DNA of 8,305 nucleotides from Gammaproteobacteria bacterium (GCA_027293665.1 JAPUFN010000191.1:1-8305); one strand, 5' to 3'; numbered from the stretch's first letter, positions 1-6,469 are shown. Notes: generated from the letters alone by a model not told the origin. Made by a program: numbers and translations.

Positions 1-175
1 CACCGTCGGGTTGCGCTGGATTTACGGGCCGTTCGATTTCTGCGCAGTTCGCGACAACCTTGCCGTAGCCCTGACTGCCGGTGAGTTCACAATTGCTGAA
101 TGCGACTTCGGCAGATGCCCCGTTGCCGCAGCAGATCAGGCCTGACAGGAAGAGCGTCTGCAGCGTTCTTCGCAT
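1..175 (-). CDS. Exported protein, probable TAP-type alpha/beta hydrolase (N-terminal fragment)
   Basis: An open frame starts with ATG at 175-173, the base after the ispB stop (TGA at 178-176), and stays open for 58 codons to the window edge. Residues 1-22 form a plausible Sec signal peptide: Arg2-Arg3, a hydrophobic core (LFLSGLICC, residues 8-16) and an Ala-Ser-Ala site before Glu23. The mature part has Cys29 and Cys44, then IERPVNPAQPDG (residues 47-58). Paired cysteines followed by a 'VP.NP..PDG' segment resemble the start of secreted alpha/beta hydrolases with a C-terminal TAP-like domain (peptidase S33 relatives). The catalytic Ser-Asp-His residues lie outside the window, so the family call is inference. 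No good Shine-Dalgarno is visible; the abutting stop and start suggest translational coupling to ispB. Leu13-Ile-Cys-Cys16 is a poor lipobox, so a lipoprotein is less likely. Confidence 0.6.
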   Translation of the reverse strand, partial: MRRTLQTLFLSGLICCGNGASAEVAFSNCELTGSQGYGKVVANCAEIERPVNPAQPDG

Positions 176-1213
176 TCAGCTCAGTCGCGCGATACAGAAT
201 CGGCCGAGAGCATCCAGGGCATCGCGATATTCATTGTCAGGCAGTGCCTGGAGGCAGGTTATCGCCCGGTCACTTTGCGCTCGAGCGGCGCGTTGCGTGT
301 AGTCCAGGGCGCCGCTGTTGCGCACGATTGCCAGCACTTCCGGCAACGCGTTGATGGATTTCGCCGCGATTGCATCGCGGATTGTCCGGCCGTCCCCCGG
401 TGAGGCATTGGCCAGCGCGTATATGAGGGGCAGAGTCATCTTGCCTTCAGCCAGATCATCGCCGATGTTTTTTCCCATGGCCTGAGTGTCACCGGCGTAA
501 TCGAGCCAATCATCCACCAATTGGTAGGCAAGGCCGAAATGCAGGCCATATTCCCGCAATGCCACGATAGCCCGTGGGTCGCCGCTGCTGAGAACGGCAG
601 AGGTATGGGCGGCTGCCTGGAACAGCAGGGCAGTCTTACAGCGGATCACCTCCAGATATTCGGCCTCGCTGATGCCACAGTTGCCGACGTTGGCCAGTTG
701 CAGCACCTCGCCTTCTGCGATGGTGTTGGTTGCGTCTGACAGAATCGACATGATATCCAGACTGCCGAGTTCGACCATCAGTTGAAAAGCTCTCGAATAC
801 AGGAAATCTCCTACCAGAACGCTCGGCGCGTTGCCCCAGGTTGCGTTGGCAGTTGCGCGGCCGCGGCGTAAATCGGAGCGATCAACGACGTCGTCGTGGA
901 GGAGCGTGGCTGTGTGCAGAAACTCGATGATGGCGGCGAGTTCAATCTGCCTTGTGCTATCACTGTAGTTATCACCGAGGCAACAGCGTGCCCCAAGCAG
1001 TACCATGAGCGGGCGTAACCGCTTGCCACCGCTTGCCACGATGTATTCGCCAATTTCCTCGACGAGTTGCACATCAGAGGTGAGTTGTTTTGGAATGAGC
1101 CGGTTTACCGCGGCGAAGTCCTCTGCCACCAGTGCGTAGACGGTCTCCAGCGCGTCGAGCCGATCGGCGGCCTGACTGACGCGGGCAGCGGCTATGGCGG
1201 TATCGCCTGGCAT
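176..1213 (-). CDS. ispB: Octaprenyl (long-chain all-trans polyprenyl) diphosphate synthase
   Basis: A trans-prenyltransferase that extends farnesyl diphosphate with isopentenyl diphosphate to make the ubiquinone/menaquinone side chain. With the ATG at 1213 it has 345 residues: GGKRLRP at 62-68 (diphosphate binding), the first Asp-rich motif DDVVD at 107-111 and the second, DDWLD, at 234-238. Blocks such as IAEGEVLQL and GKNIGDDLAEGK match gammaproteobacterial IspB. Product chain length cannot be read with certainty; C40 is assumed from family similarity. The start is uncertain. The frame stays open to a TTG at 1318, which would add 35 residues with no counterpart in E. coli IspB. Even from 1213 there are about 20 extra N-terminal residues, and the best Shine-Dalgarno-like GAGGT is about 14 nt away. 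The gene is divergent from rplU, as in many gammaproteobacteria, and abuts the hydrolase gene downstream. Confidence 0.95.
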   Translation of the reverse strand: MPGDTAIAAARVSQAADRLDALETVYALVAEDFAAVNRLIPKQLTSDVQLVEEIGEYIVASGGKRLRPLMVLLGARCCLGDNYSDSTRQIELAAIIEFLHTATLLHDDVVDRSDLRRGRATANATWGNAPSVLVGDFLYSRAFQLMVELGSLDIMSILSDATNTIAEGEVLQLANVGNCGISEAEYLEVIRCKTALLFQAAAHTSAVLSSGDPRAIVALREYGLHFGLAYQLVDDWLDYAGDTQAMGKNIGDDLAEGKMTLPLIYALANASPGDGRTIRDAIAAKSINALPEVLAIVRNSGALDYTQRAARAQSDRAITCLQALPDNEYRDALDALGRFCIARLS

Positions 1214-1300
1214 GACGTGTGCTTGTGACCTCGCTGTGTAGGGCAACAATGCGGCAATTGCTCGCCGGTCGCCGAGTTTGATTGTCTCCCGCAAGGCCTC

Positions 1301-1329
1301 TTTATGCGCTATTCGCAATCTGCCGTCCA
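1301..1329 (-). promoter_or_regulatory. Weak candidate sigma70 promoter for ispB
   Basis: On the minus strand, TGGACG (1329-1324) and CATAAA (1306-1301) are separated by 17 nt. Each hexamer matches the sigma70 consensus at 4 of 6 positions. Transcription would begin near 1294, giving about 80 nt of leader before the ATG at 1213. If real, it excludes the upstream TTG at 1318 as the start. Matches of this quality occur by chance, so this is only a candidate. Confidence 0.25.
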
Positions 1330-1344
1330 GCCCCTGCTAACTCG

Positions 1345-1373
1345 TTGTAATCCCGAAGTTTTGCCCGTAGAAT
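1345..1373 (+). promoter_or_regulatory. Sigma70 promoter for rplU-rpmA
   Basis: TTGTAA (1345-1350, 4/6 match to the -35) is followed by a 17-nt spacer and TAGAAT (1368-1373, 5/6 match to the -10). A GC-rich discriminator (ACGCGCC) follows, typical of promoters of translation genes that respond to growth rate or ppGpp. Transcription should begin near 1380. It is the best promoter in the gap between ispB and rplU and points at rplU. Confidence 0.7.
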
Positions 1374-1379
1374 TACGCG

Positions 1380-1535
1380 CCTTTCGCGCCAGCCCCCCGG
1401 TATAGCCCACTTTCGGTGAGGATCTGAGGGGTTGAGCTATCTGGCGAATGACCAGAAATTCACGAATCAGCCCCTTATGCGGGGCAACTTCCCGGCATTT
1501 TAATACAGCCGGTGATGGTGCAGGAGTACAACGAT
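1380..1535 (+). promoter_or_regulatory. Structured 5' leader of rplU
   Basis: About 155 nt lie between the predicted transcription start and the rplU ATG. Complementary arms suggest several helices: ATAGC 1402-1406 with GCTAT 1436-1440; CTGG 1441-1444 with CCAG 1452-1455; GCCCC 1470-1474 with GGGGC 1481-1485 around a 6-nt loop; and CCGGC 1492-1496 with GCCGG 1508-1512, ending just before the AGGAG at 1522-1526. No helix is followed by a U-tract, so none is an intrinsic terminator. I do not recognise a named riboswitch or leader family. No credible gene lies in the 1214-1535 gap. Confidence 0.35.
1522..1526 (+). promoter_or_regulatory. Shine-Dalgarno site that sets the rplU start
   Basis: AGGAG lies 9 nt before the ATG at 1536. 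An in-frame ATG at 1512 precedes this site and would add eight residues not seen in L21 proteins, so 1536 is the start. Confidence 0.85.
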
Positions 1536-1847
1536 ATGTTCGCGGTGTTTAGCAGCGGCGGCAAACAGCATCGAGTGACCGAAGGCGAGGTTATCAAACT
1601 CGAGTTGCTGAAAGCCGAACCGGGTGAAAAAGTCGTCTTCGACAAGGTGCTGATCGTGGCTGATGGCGACGATGTCAGTGTCGGCCAGCCCTATGTTGCC
1701 GGTGGCAAGGTGACTGCGGAGGTCATCAGCCATGACCGTGGCAAGAAAATTCGTGTCATCAAGTTCAAACGCCGCAAGGATTACCTGCGTCGGCAGGGCC
1801 ATCGGCAATGGTTCACGGAACTCAAAATCACTGGCATCAGCGCGTAG
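1536..1847 (+). CDS. rplU: 50S ribosomal protein L21
   Basis: L21 binds 23S rRNA in the large ribosomal subunit, with contacts to L20. From the ATG at 1536 the product has 103 residues, the same length as E. coli L21. It opens with MFAVFSSGGKQHRV, the family N-terminal signature, and closes with the conserved QGHRQWFTELKITGISA. The basic segment around IKFKRRKDYLRRQ is the expected rRNA-binding surface. AGGAG at 1522-1526 is well placed for this start. rpmA begins 12 nt after the stop, and its own Shine-Dalgarno overlaps the rplU TAG, so the two ribosomal proteins are made from one transcript. The upstream sigma70 promoter and structured leader are the likely control points. Confidence 0.98.
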   Translation: MFAVFSSGGKQHRVTEGEVIKLELLKAEPGEKVVFDKVLIVADGDDVSVGQPYVAGGKVTAEVISHDRGKKIRVIKFKRRKDYLRRQGHRQWFTELKITGISA

Positions 1848-1859
1848 GAGAAACTCACA

Positions 1860-2120
1860 ATGGCACACAAGAAAGCTGGTGGCAGTACCCGTAACGGACG
1901 AGATTCGCAATCCAAGCGCCTCGGCGTGAAGAAATACGGCGGTGAGTTGGTCACAGCAGGCAACATCCTCGTGCGCCAGCGGGGAACGAAATTTCACGCC
2001 GGGCACAACGTGGGATGCGGCCGGGATCATACCCTGTTTGCCAAGGCAGACGGCCACGTGCGGTTCGTAACACGAGGCAGACAGAGCCGGAAGTTTGTCA
2101 CGGTGGAAGCCGAAGCCTGA
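1860..2120 (+). CDS. rpmA: 50S ribosomal protein L27
   Basis: L27 sits near the peptidyl transferase centre, where its flexible N-terminus contacts the tRNA acceptor ends. The 86-residue product (85 in E. coli) begins MAHKKAGGSTRNGRDS, the unprocessed form with no leader peptide such as Firmicutes L27 carries. It contains the conserved core RQRGTKFHAG followed by NVGCGRDHTLFAKADG. AGGAG at 1846-1850 overlaps the rplU stop and lies 9 nt before the ATG. The gene is the last before a strong intrinsic terminator beginning 7 nt after its stop, so rplU-rpmA forms a two-gene transcription unit with possible read-through to obg. Confidence 0.98.
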   Translation: MAHKKAGGSTRNGRDSQSKRLGVKKYGGELVTAGNILVRQRGTKFHAGHNVGCGRDHTLFAKADGHVRFVTRGRQSRKFVTVEAEA

Positions 2121-2126
2121 GAAACA

Positions 2127-2155
2127 AACCCCGCTCAGCCAGCGGGGTTTTTTTT
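2127..2155 (+). terminator. Intrinsic terminator after rpmA
   Basis: AACCCCGCT (2127-2135) and AGCGGGGTT (2141-2149) form a perfect 9-bp stem with a 5-nt loop, CAGCC. The 3' arm runs into eight consecutive T residues (2148-2155). Stem, loop and U-tract are all canonical. The site falls between rpmA and obg, with the obg ATG only 14 nt beyond the last T. Confidence 0.93.
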
Positions 2156-2169
2156 ATCCAGTTCGTGAT

Positions 2170-3366
2170 ATGCAATTCATTGACGAAGCCACAATACGAG
2201 TGGAAGCCGGGAAAGGTGGCGGCGGCTGCCTGAGTTTCCGGCGGGAGAAATACATCGCGCGCGGTGGCCCCGATGGTGGTGACGGTGGTATCGGCGGCAG
2301 CGTCGTACTGATTGCCGACGCCGCGTTGAATACTCTGATCGATTTTCGCTATCAGCCCCTTTATCGCGCGGCCAACGGGCAACCGGGCAGTGGTCGCAAC
2401 AAGACCGGTGCTGGGGGGCCGGAGAAGCGGGTTCGGGTGCCGGTAGGTACCGCTGTGATCGATGATGAGACGCTCGAAACGGTAGGTGACATCACAGCAG
2501 CCGGCCAGGAATTACTGGTGGCGATTGGCGGTGACCACGGCTTCGGCAACACGCACTTCAAATCCAGCACCAACCGCGCGCCACGCCGGACGACTGCCGG
2601 CGAACCCGGCGAACATCGCGTTTTACGTTTGCAGTTGAAATTGCTGGCCGATGTTGGTCTGCTGGGTTTACCAAACGCTGGCAAGTCAACGTTGATCAGT
2701 ACCGTTTCCGCTGCCAGGCCGAAGATTGCCGATTATCCGTTCACCACCCTGGTGCCGAGTCTTGGTGTCGTACGGGCAGGCGCCGACAGCAGTTTCGTTA
2801 TGGCGGATATCCCGGGGCTCATCGAAGGTGCGGCCGAAGGTGCCGGCCTCGGTGTGCAGTTTCTCAGACACCTCGCGCGGACCCGCATCCTCGTACATCT
2901 GATCGAAGTCGCTCCGCTCGAACGCACGGATCCGCTGGAAAATGCCCGGCTGATCGATGATGAGTTGTCCCGCTATAGTCAGGCGCTGGCTGAGCGGCCG
3001 GTGTGGATGGTTGTGAGCAAGATTGATCTTGCAGAGACCGAAGTGGTCGATGCACTCCTCGCCGAACTTGAACGGCGTTATCCGCAGCGTCCCTGTTTTG
3101 CTATATCCGCGGCTACGGGCGCCGGTTTGCAGGAACTCACCGCCGCTCTCATGCAGGCGATCGCTGGTATTGCAGTCGAACTTGCGGAGAATGCAGAATT
3201 CGCCAAAGCACAGGAGGCGCTGGAGGTGCGAATTGCGGATGATGTTCTGCAGAGTTCCCTGCGCAGGCACGCCCAACGCACCGAACGGGGCAGATCCGGA
3301 TCTGTGGAAGATACAGATGATGCAGGTGGCGATGATGGCCCGGATGTGGTGTATGTCAGCGAATGA
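2170..3366 (+). CDS. obg: GTPase Obg/CgtA, ribosome assembly
   Basis: An essential large-subunit assembly GTPase linked to the stringent response. The 398-residue product (390 in E. coli) starts MQFIDEATIRVEAGKGGGG, the start of the glycine-rich Obg fold (about residues 1-158). The G domain follows: G1 GLPNAGKS 166-173, G2 Thr192/193 in PFTT, G3 DIPG 213-216, G4 at 283-286 and G5 SAATGAG 313-319. G4 reads SKID instead of the usual NKxD. The tail is acidic (EDTDDAGGDD, 380-389), as in proteobacterial Obg. The ATG at 2170 is chosen because the 25 residues available upstream are translated terminator sequence with no homology. No purine-rich Shine-Dalgarno precedes it, and no promoter is evident between the rpmA terminator and the start. 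The stop overlaps the proB start by 4 nt. Confidence 0.97.
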   Translation: MQFIDEATIRVEAGKGGGGCLSFRREKYIARGGPDGGDGGIGGSVVLIADAALNTLIDFRYQPLYRAANGQPGSGRNKTGAGGPEKRVRVPVGTAVIDDETLETVGDITAAGQELLVAIGGDHGFGNTHFKSSTNRAPRRTTAGEPGEHRVLRLQLKLLADVGLLGLPNAGKSTLISTVSAARPKIADYPFTTLVPSLGVVRAGADSSFVMADIPGLIEGAAEGAGLGVQFLRHLARTRILVHLIEVAPLERTDPLENARLIDDELSRYSQALAERPVWMVVSKIDLAETEVVDALLAELERRYPQRPCFAISAATGAGLQELTAALMQAIAGIAVELAENAEFAKAQEALEVRIADDVLQSSLRRHAQRTERGRSGSVEDTDDAGGDDGPDVVYVSE

Positions 3367-4508
3367 CTATGACTGAGGAATCACTGCGCGCTGCATTGGC
3401 AACAGCGGAGACGATTGTCGTCAAGATCGGCAGCGCACTGTTGACCGACCCTGTGCACGGCCTTGCGCATGATCTGATGGCGCGCTGGTGCGCTGAAATC
3501 ACCGGCTTGCTGGCTTCGGGCAAGCGCGTGTTGCTGGTGACATCTGGTGCAGTGGCCGAAGGCGTCAGCCGCCTGGGTCTGCAGCAGTGGCCGACATCCG
3601 TGCATGAATTGCAGGCGACCGCGGCGGTCGGCCAGATGGGTCTCGTCCAGGCCTATGAGCAGGCTTTCGCGGCACACGGCCGCCATACGGCAATGGTGCT
3701 GCTGACGCATGATGATCTCGCGGATCGTCAACGTTACCTGAATGCGCGCTCGACGCTGACGACCCTGCTCGAATTCGGCGTCGTGCCGGTGATTAATGAG
3801 AACGATACCGTCGCTACCGACGAGATCCGCTTTGGTGACAACGATACGCTCGCAGCGCTGGTGACGAACCTGTTGCAGGCGGAGTTGCTGGTTGTGCTCA
3901 CAGATACTGATGGGCTTTATGAAGCAGACCCGCGCTCAGTGGCTGATGCCGCCTTCGTGCCTTTTGCCCAGGCCAGTGACGCCAAGCTCGATACGATGGT
4001 CGCGGGTTCGGGGCGATTGGGACGTGGTGGCATGATCACCAAACTTAAGGCCGCACGTCTGGCTGCACGCTCCGGTGCCAACACCGTTATTGCAGATGGC
4101 CGCGCCACTGATGTGCTCAAACGCATCGTCGCAGGAGAATCTCTCGGGACGTTGCTTGCCGCAGATCTTTCGCCTCTGGATGCCAGAAAGCGCTGGATTG
4201 CCGGTCAACTGAAGGCCGCGGGAGACCTGGAACTCGATGCCGGTGCCGTGGCTGCATTGACTCACAAAGGCGTCAGCCTCTTAGCGGTGGGTGTGGTGAG
4301 CGTCAGCGGCAAATTTTCCCGTGGTGATCTGGTGCGATGCGTGGATTCGCAGGGCGCACTCGTTGCTCAGGGCTTGTCAAACTATTCGAGCGCGGAGACA
4401 CAGAAGGTACTGGGTGTGGCGTCGCAGGATATTGCGAACCGGCTAGGCTACAGTTTCGAGCCCGAGTTGATACATCGTGACAACCTGGTACTGCTGAACG
4501 ATGCCTGA
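3363..4508 (+). CDS. proB: Glutamate 5-kinase
   Basis: Catalyses the first step of proline synthesis: ATP-dependent phosphorylation of glutamate to glutamyl 5-phosphate, normally under proline feedback. The 381-residue product has an amino-acid kinase domain (about 1-265): VVKIGSALLT 19-28, TSGAVAEG 60-67, VINENDTVATDEIRFGDND 143-161, LTDTDGLYEADPR 179-191 and GRGGMITKLKAA 220-231. A C-terminal PUA domain (about 280-375) includes RKRWIAG and YSSAETQKVLG, the two-domain layout of E. coli ProB (367 aa). The ATG at 3363 overlaps the obg TGA by 4 nt, implying coupling to obg; a second in-frame ATG at 3369 would cost only two residues. proA, the next pathway gene, is not in the window, consistent with the obg-proB arrangement in related genomes. 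Confidence 0.97.
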   Translation: MTMTEESLRAALATAETIVVKIGSALLTDPVHGLAHDLMARWCAEITGLLASGKRVLLVTSGAVAEGVSRLGLQQWPTSVHELQATAAVGQMGLVQAYEQAFAAHGRHTAMVLLTHDDLADRQRYLNARSTLTTLLEFGVVPVINENDTVATDEIRFGDNDTLAALVTNLLQAELLVVLTDTDGLYEADPRSVADAAFVPFAQASDAKLDTMVAGSGRLGRGGMITKLKAARLAARSGANTVIADGRATDVLKRIVAGESLGTLLAADLSPLDARKRWIAGQLKAAGDLELDAGAVAALTHKGVSLLAVGVVSVSGKFSRGDLVRCVDSQGALVAQGLSNYSSAETQKVLGVASQDIANRLGYSFEPELIHRDNLVLLNDA

Positions 4509-4527
4509 CGAGACATGCGCCTGCGCG

Positions 4528-4560
4528 GTTGCAGGGCGCCGGACATCGGCCCCCTGCAAC
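4528..4560. terminator. Strong hairpin between convergent proB and rpsT
   Basis: GTTGCAGGG (4528-4536) pairs perfectly with CCCTGCAAC (4552-4560). After one C-C mismatch, GCCG (4538-4541) pairs with CGGC (4547-4550) around a 5-nt loop. That gives 13 bp, symmetric for both strands, in the 61-nt gap between the two convergent stops. Neither side has a run of T: the plus strand continues GGGTTGGGTTT and the minus strand is GC-rich. It may act as a shared weak terminator or as a 3'-end stability hairpin. Efficient intrinsic termination is doubtful. Confidence 0.5.
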
Positions 4561-4569
4561 GGGTTGGGT

Positions 4570-4836
4570 TTAACTTGCCAGCGCGGAGATCTGCGCGTGC
4601 AGGCGTGACTTGTGCCGGGCTGCTTTGTTCTTGTGCATGATGCCTTTCGTTACCATGCCATCGATCACCGGAATTGCCGTTGTCAGGGCGGCTGCTGCCG
4701 TAGTCTGGTCACCGGTTGCAATCGCGGCATTCACGCGCTTGATGTAAGTGCGGACCATTGATCGCTGGCTTGCGTTCTGCCGACGACGCTTTTCCGCCTG
4801 TCGTGTACGCTTTCGTGCTTGTGCGCTATTCGCCAA
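4570..4836 (-). CDS. rpsT: 30S ribosomal protein S20
   Basis: S20 is a helical-bundle primary 16S rRNA binder near helix 44. The product has 88 residues (87 in E. coli) and begins ANSAQARKRTRQAEKRR after the initiator. Conserved features include the basic first helix and the KGIMHKNKAARHKSRL block near the C-terminus. The initiator is TTG (4836-4834). It is the only codon at the conserved N-terminus, and AGGAGA (4848-4843) lies 6 nt upstream. E. coli rpsT also starts with UUG, tied to S20 autoregulation at the translational level, so the rare codon is probably regulatory here too (inference). The gene is single, convergent with proB, divergent from murJ, and driven by its own promoter. Confidence 0.97.
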   Translation of the reverse strand: MANSAQARKRTRQAEKRRRQNASQRSMVRTYIKRVNAAIATGDQTTAAAALTTAIPVIDGMVTKGIMHKNKAARHKSRLHAQISALAS

Positions 4837-4873
4837 AGGGGGTCTCCTGGGAGTCCTATTTTTAAGGCGCGCT

Positions 4874-4902
4874 AATATGCCGCTGAGGTATGGGTATGTC
4901 AA
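4874..4902 (-). promoter_or_regulatory. Sigma70 promoter for rpsT, overlapping the murJ start
   Basis: On the minus strand a perfect TTGACA (4902-4897) is followed by a 17-nt spacer and CATATT (4879-4874, 4/6 match), then a GC-rich discriminator (AGCGCGCC) as expected for a ribosomal protein promoter. Transcription should start near 4867, giving about 30 nt of leader. The -35 hexamer covers the T and G of the murJ ATG at 4896, so RNA polymerase bound here would sit on the murJ translation start. Confidence 0.65.
4885..4888 (+). promoter_or_regulatory. Shine-Dalgarno site that sets the murJ start
   Basis: GAGG lies 7 nt before the ATG at 4896 but only 1 nt before the in-frame ATG at 4890. Normal spacing favours 4896. 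The two starts differ by two residues (Met-Gly). Confidence 0.6.
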
Positions 4903-6452
4903 CCGGAACTGAGCAGGAATCCCAGAACGTTGCCGCACAGGGCAGCGTTGTTGCAGGGATGACGTTGCTCTCCCGGCTGTCGGGTCTTGTCCGGGATGTC
5001 GTGTTGTCCTACTTTTTCGGCGCCAGCGGCGTCGCTGATGCGTTTTTCGTCGCGTTTCGCATTCCCAACTTCTTCCGCCGCCTGTTCGCCGAAGGTGCAT
5101 TCAACCAGGCTTTTGTGCCGGTACTCGCGCGTTATCGAGATGGCGCCCGGGTCGAACTACTGGAGTTCAGCCGCGTCATGTCGGGCAATCTCGGGGCTGC
5201 GTTGATCGTCTTCGTGGTGCTCGGAATTATTTTCGCTCCTGGGATCGTCGCGATTTTTGCCCCGGGTTTCTGGTCGGATTCGGCACGCTTCGATCTCACG
5301 ACCGACCTACTGCGCATCACGTTTCCCTATCTCGGGTTCATCTCGATGACAGCCTTTGCTGGCGCTCTGCTCAACAGCCATCACCGCTATGCGGTACCTG
5401 CGTTCACGCCGGTGCTGCTCAACGCCTCCCTTATTTGCGCCGTATTCTTCGCCGCCGGCTACTTCAGTCAGCCGGTTTTCGCGCTTGCCTGGGGAGTGTT
5501 TTTTGCTGGTGTGGCGCAGTTGCTTTTCCAGTTGCCTTCGCTCGCCCGGCTGGGTCTGATCGCACGGCCGACGATCAGCTTCGAGCATGCGGGGGCGAAA
5601 AAGGTCGGTGTTCTGCTTGTGCCGGCGGTTTTTGCAGCGTCAGCCAGCCAGATCAATGCGCTGATCGGTACGATTCTCGCCTCCACACTGCAAACGGGGA
5701 GTATTTCCTGGCTCTATTACTCCGATCGTCTGCTCGAACTGCCAATCGGCCTGGTGGCAGTCGCGCTCGGCACGGTGTTGCTGCCCAATCTATCCCGCCT
5801 GGCCAGTGTAAATGATACCGTCAGATTCAGTGCAACCCTGGATTGGGGCGTCCGCGTGGGCATCTATTTCGGTATCCCCGCTGCAGCCGCTTTGTACGTG
5901 CTTGCGCTGCCACTGGTTTCCAGCATATTCATGCATGGTGCGCTGACGGACATTGATGCCAGAATGACGGCATTGAGCCTGCAGGCATTTGCTGTGGGGC
6001 TGCCGCCTCTTGTGCTGGTGAAAGTACTGGCACCTGCCTACTTTTCTCGTCAGGACACGAAAACACCTTTCAACTATGCCGTGATAGCCGTTGTCACCAA
6101 CGTCCTGCTGAGCCTTGCACTGTTCCGCTTCATGGGTCATGTCGGCCTCGCGTTGGCGACGTCCTGTGCTGCATGGGTGAACGCGCTGTTGCTCTGGCGC
6201 GGACTTATCGCAGCAGGCTGCTACCAACCGACGACGGTAACCGGCTACGCCCTGCTGCGCGCTGCTCTGGCAACCAGCGTGATGGTTGCATGCCTTGGCT
6301 ATCTTGCGCCGGAATCCGCGCAATGGCTCACCGCTTCGGTGGCGACGCGCGTCGTCTGGCTGATGGTGGCGGTCGCCGGTGGCACCGGCGTGTATGCACT
6401 CGTTCTGCTGTTATCGGGGACCCGGCCGCGGCACCTGCTGCATCGCACGTAA
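4896..6452 (+). CDS. murJ: Lipid II flippase MurJ (MviN)
   Basis: Moves the peptidoglycan precursor lipid II across the inner membrane; member of the MOP exporter superfamily. The product has 518 residues (511 in E. coli) with hydrophobic segments along the whole chain, consistent with 14 membrane helices. Residues known to be essential in E. coli MurJ have counterparts by motif alignment: Arg27 (LLSRLSG), Arg33 (LVRD), Asp48 (VADAFFVAF), Arg61 in FFRRLFAEGAF and Arg278 in YYSDRLLELPIG. The conserved LAPAYFSRQDTKTP is at 378-391. The ATG at 4896 is preferred because of GAGG at 4885-4888. I see no convincing forward promoter: TAATAT at 4873-4878 has no -35 partner, and transcription from there would leave a leader of only about 10 nt. 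ribF follows 30 nt after the stop. Confidence 0.97.
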   Translation: MSTGTEQESQNVAAQGSVVAGMTLLSRLSGLVRDVVLSYFFGASGVADAFFVAFRIPNFFRRLFAEGAFNQAFVPVLARYRDGARVELLEFSRVMSGNLGAALIVFVVLGIIFAPGIVAIFAPGFWSDSARFDLTTDLLRITFPYLGFISMTAFAGALLNSHHRYAVPAFTPVLLNASLICAVFFAAGYFSQPVFALAWGVFFAGVAQLLFQLPSLARLGLIARPTISFEHAGAKKVGVLLVPAVFAASASQINALIGTILASTLQTGSISWLYYSDRLLELPIGLVAVALGTVLLPNLSRLASVNDTVRFSATLDWGVRVGIYFGIPAAAALYVLALPLVSSIFMHGALTDIDARMTALSLQAFAVGLPPLVLVKVLAPAYFSRQDTKTPFNYAVIAVVTNVLLSLALFRFMGHVGLALATSCAAWVNALLLWRGLIAAGCYQPTTVTGYALLRAALATSVMVACLGYLAPESAQWLTASVATRVVWLMVAVAGGTGVYALVLLLSGTRPRHLLHRT

Positions 6453-6469
6453 GCGGTTGCCAGAAGCCG

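Noticed and set aside
1214..1318. N-terminal extension of IspB from a TTG at 1318
   Set aside because: The extra 35 residues do not resemble IspB N-termini, TTG is a rare start and no Shine-Dalgarno precedes it. Not fully excluded, because the ATG at 1213 also has a poor site.
1448..1552. Possible 34-codon upstream frame in the rplU leader, overlapping the rplU start
   Set aside because: No Shine-Dalgarno at normal distance (GAGGGG is about 19 nt away) and no leader-peptide-like codon run.
1500..2057. 185-codon open frame antisense to rplU-rpmA
   Set aside because: It mirrors two well-identified ribosomal protein genes and shows no recognisable family; a shadow of GC-biased coding sequence.
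2686..3276. 196-codon open frame antisense to obg
   Set aside because: It lies wholly within the Obg G domain coding region, with no motif or start signal of its own.
4850..4878. Forward sigma70 promoter for murJ using TAATAT at 4873-4878
   Set aside because: The hexamer at the right distance upstream (GGAGTC at 4850-4855) does not resemble a -35, and the leader would be only about 10 nt.
5790..6323. 177-codon open frame antisense to murJ
   Set aside because: Rich in Cys, His, Gln and Arg as expected from reading membrane-protein codons backwards; no family resemblance.
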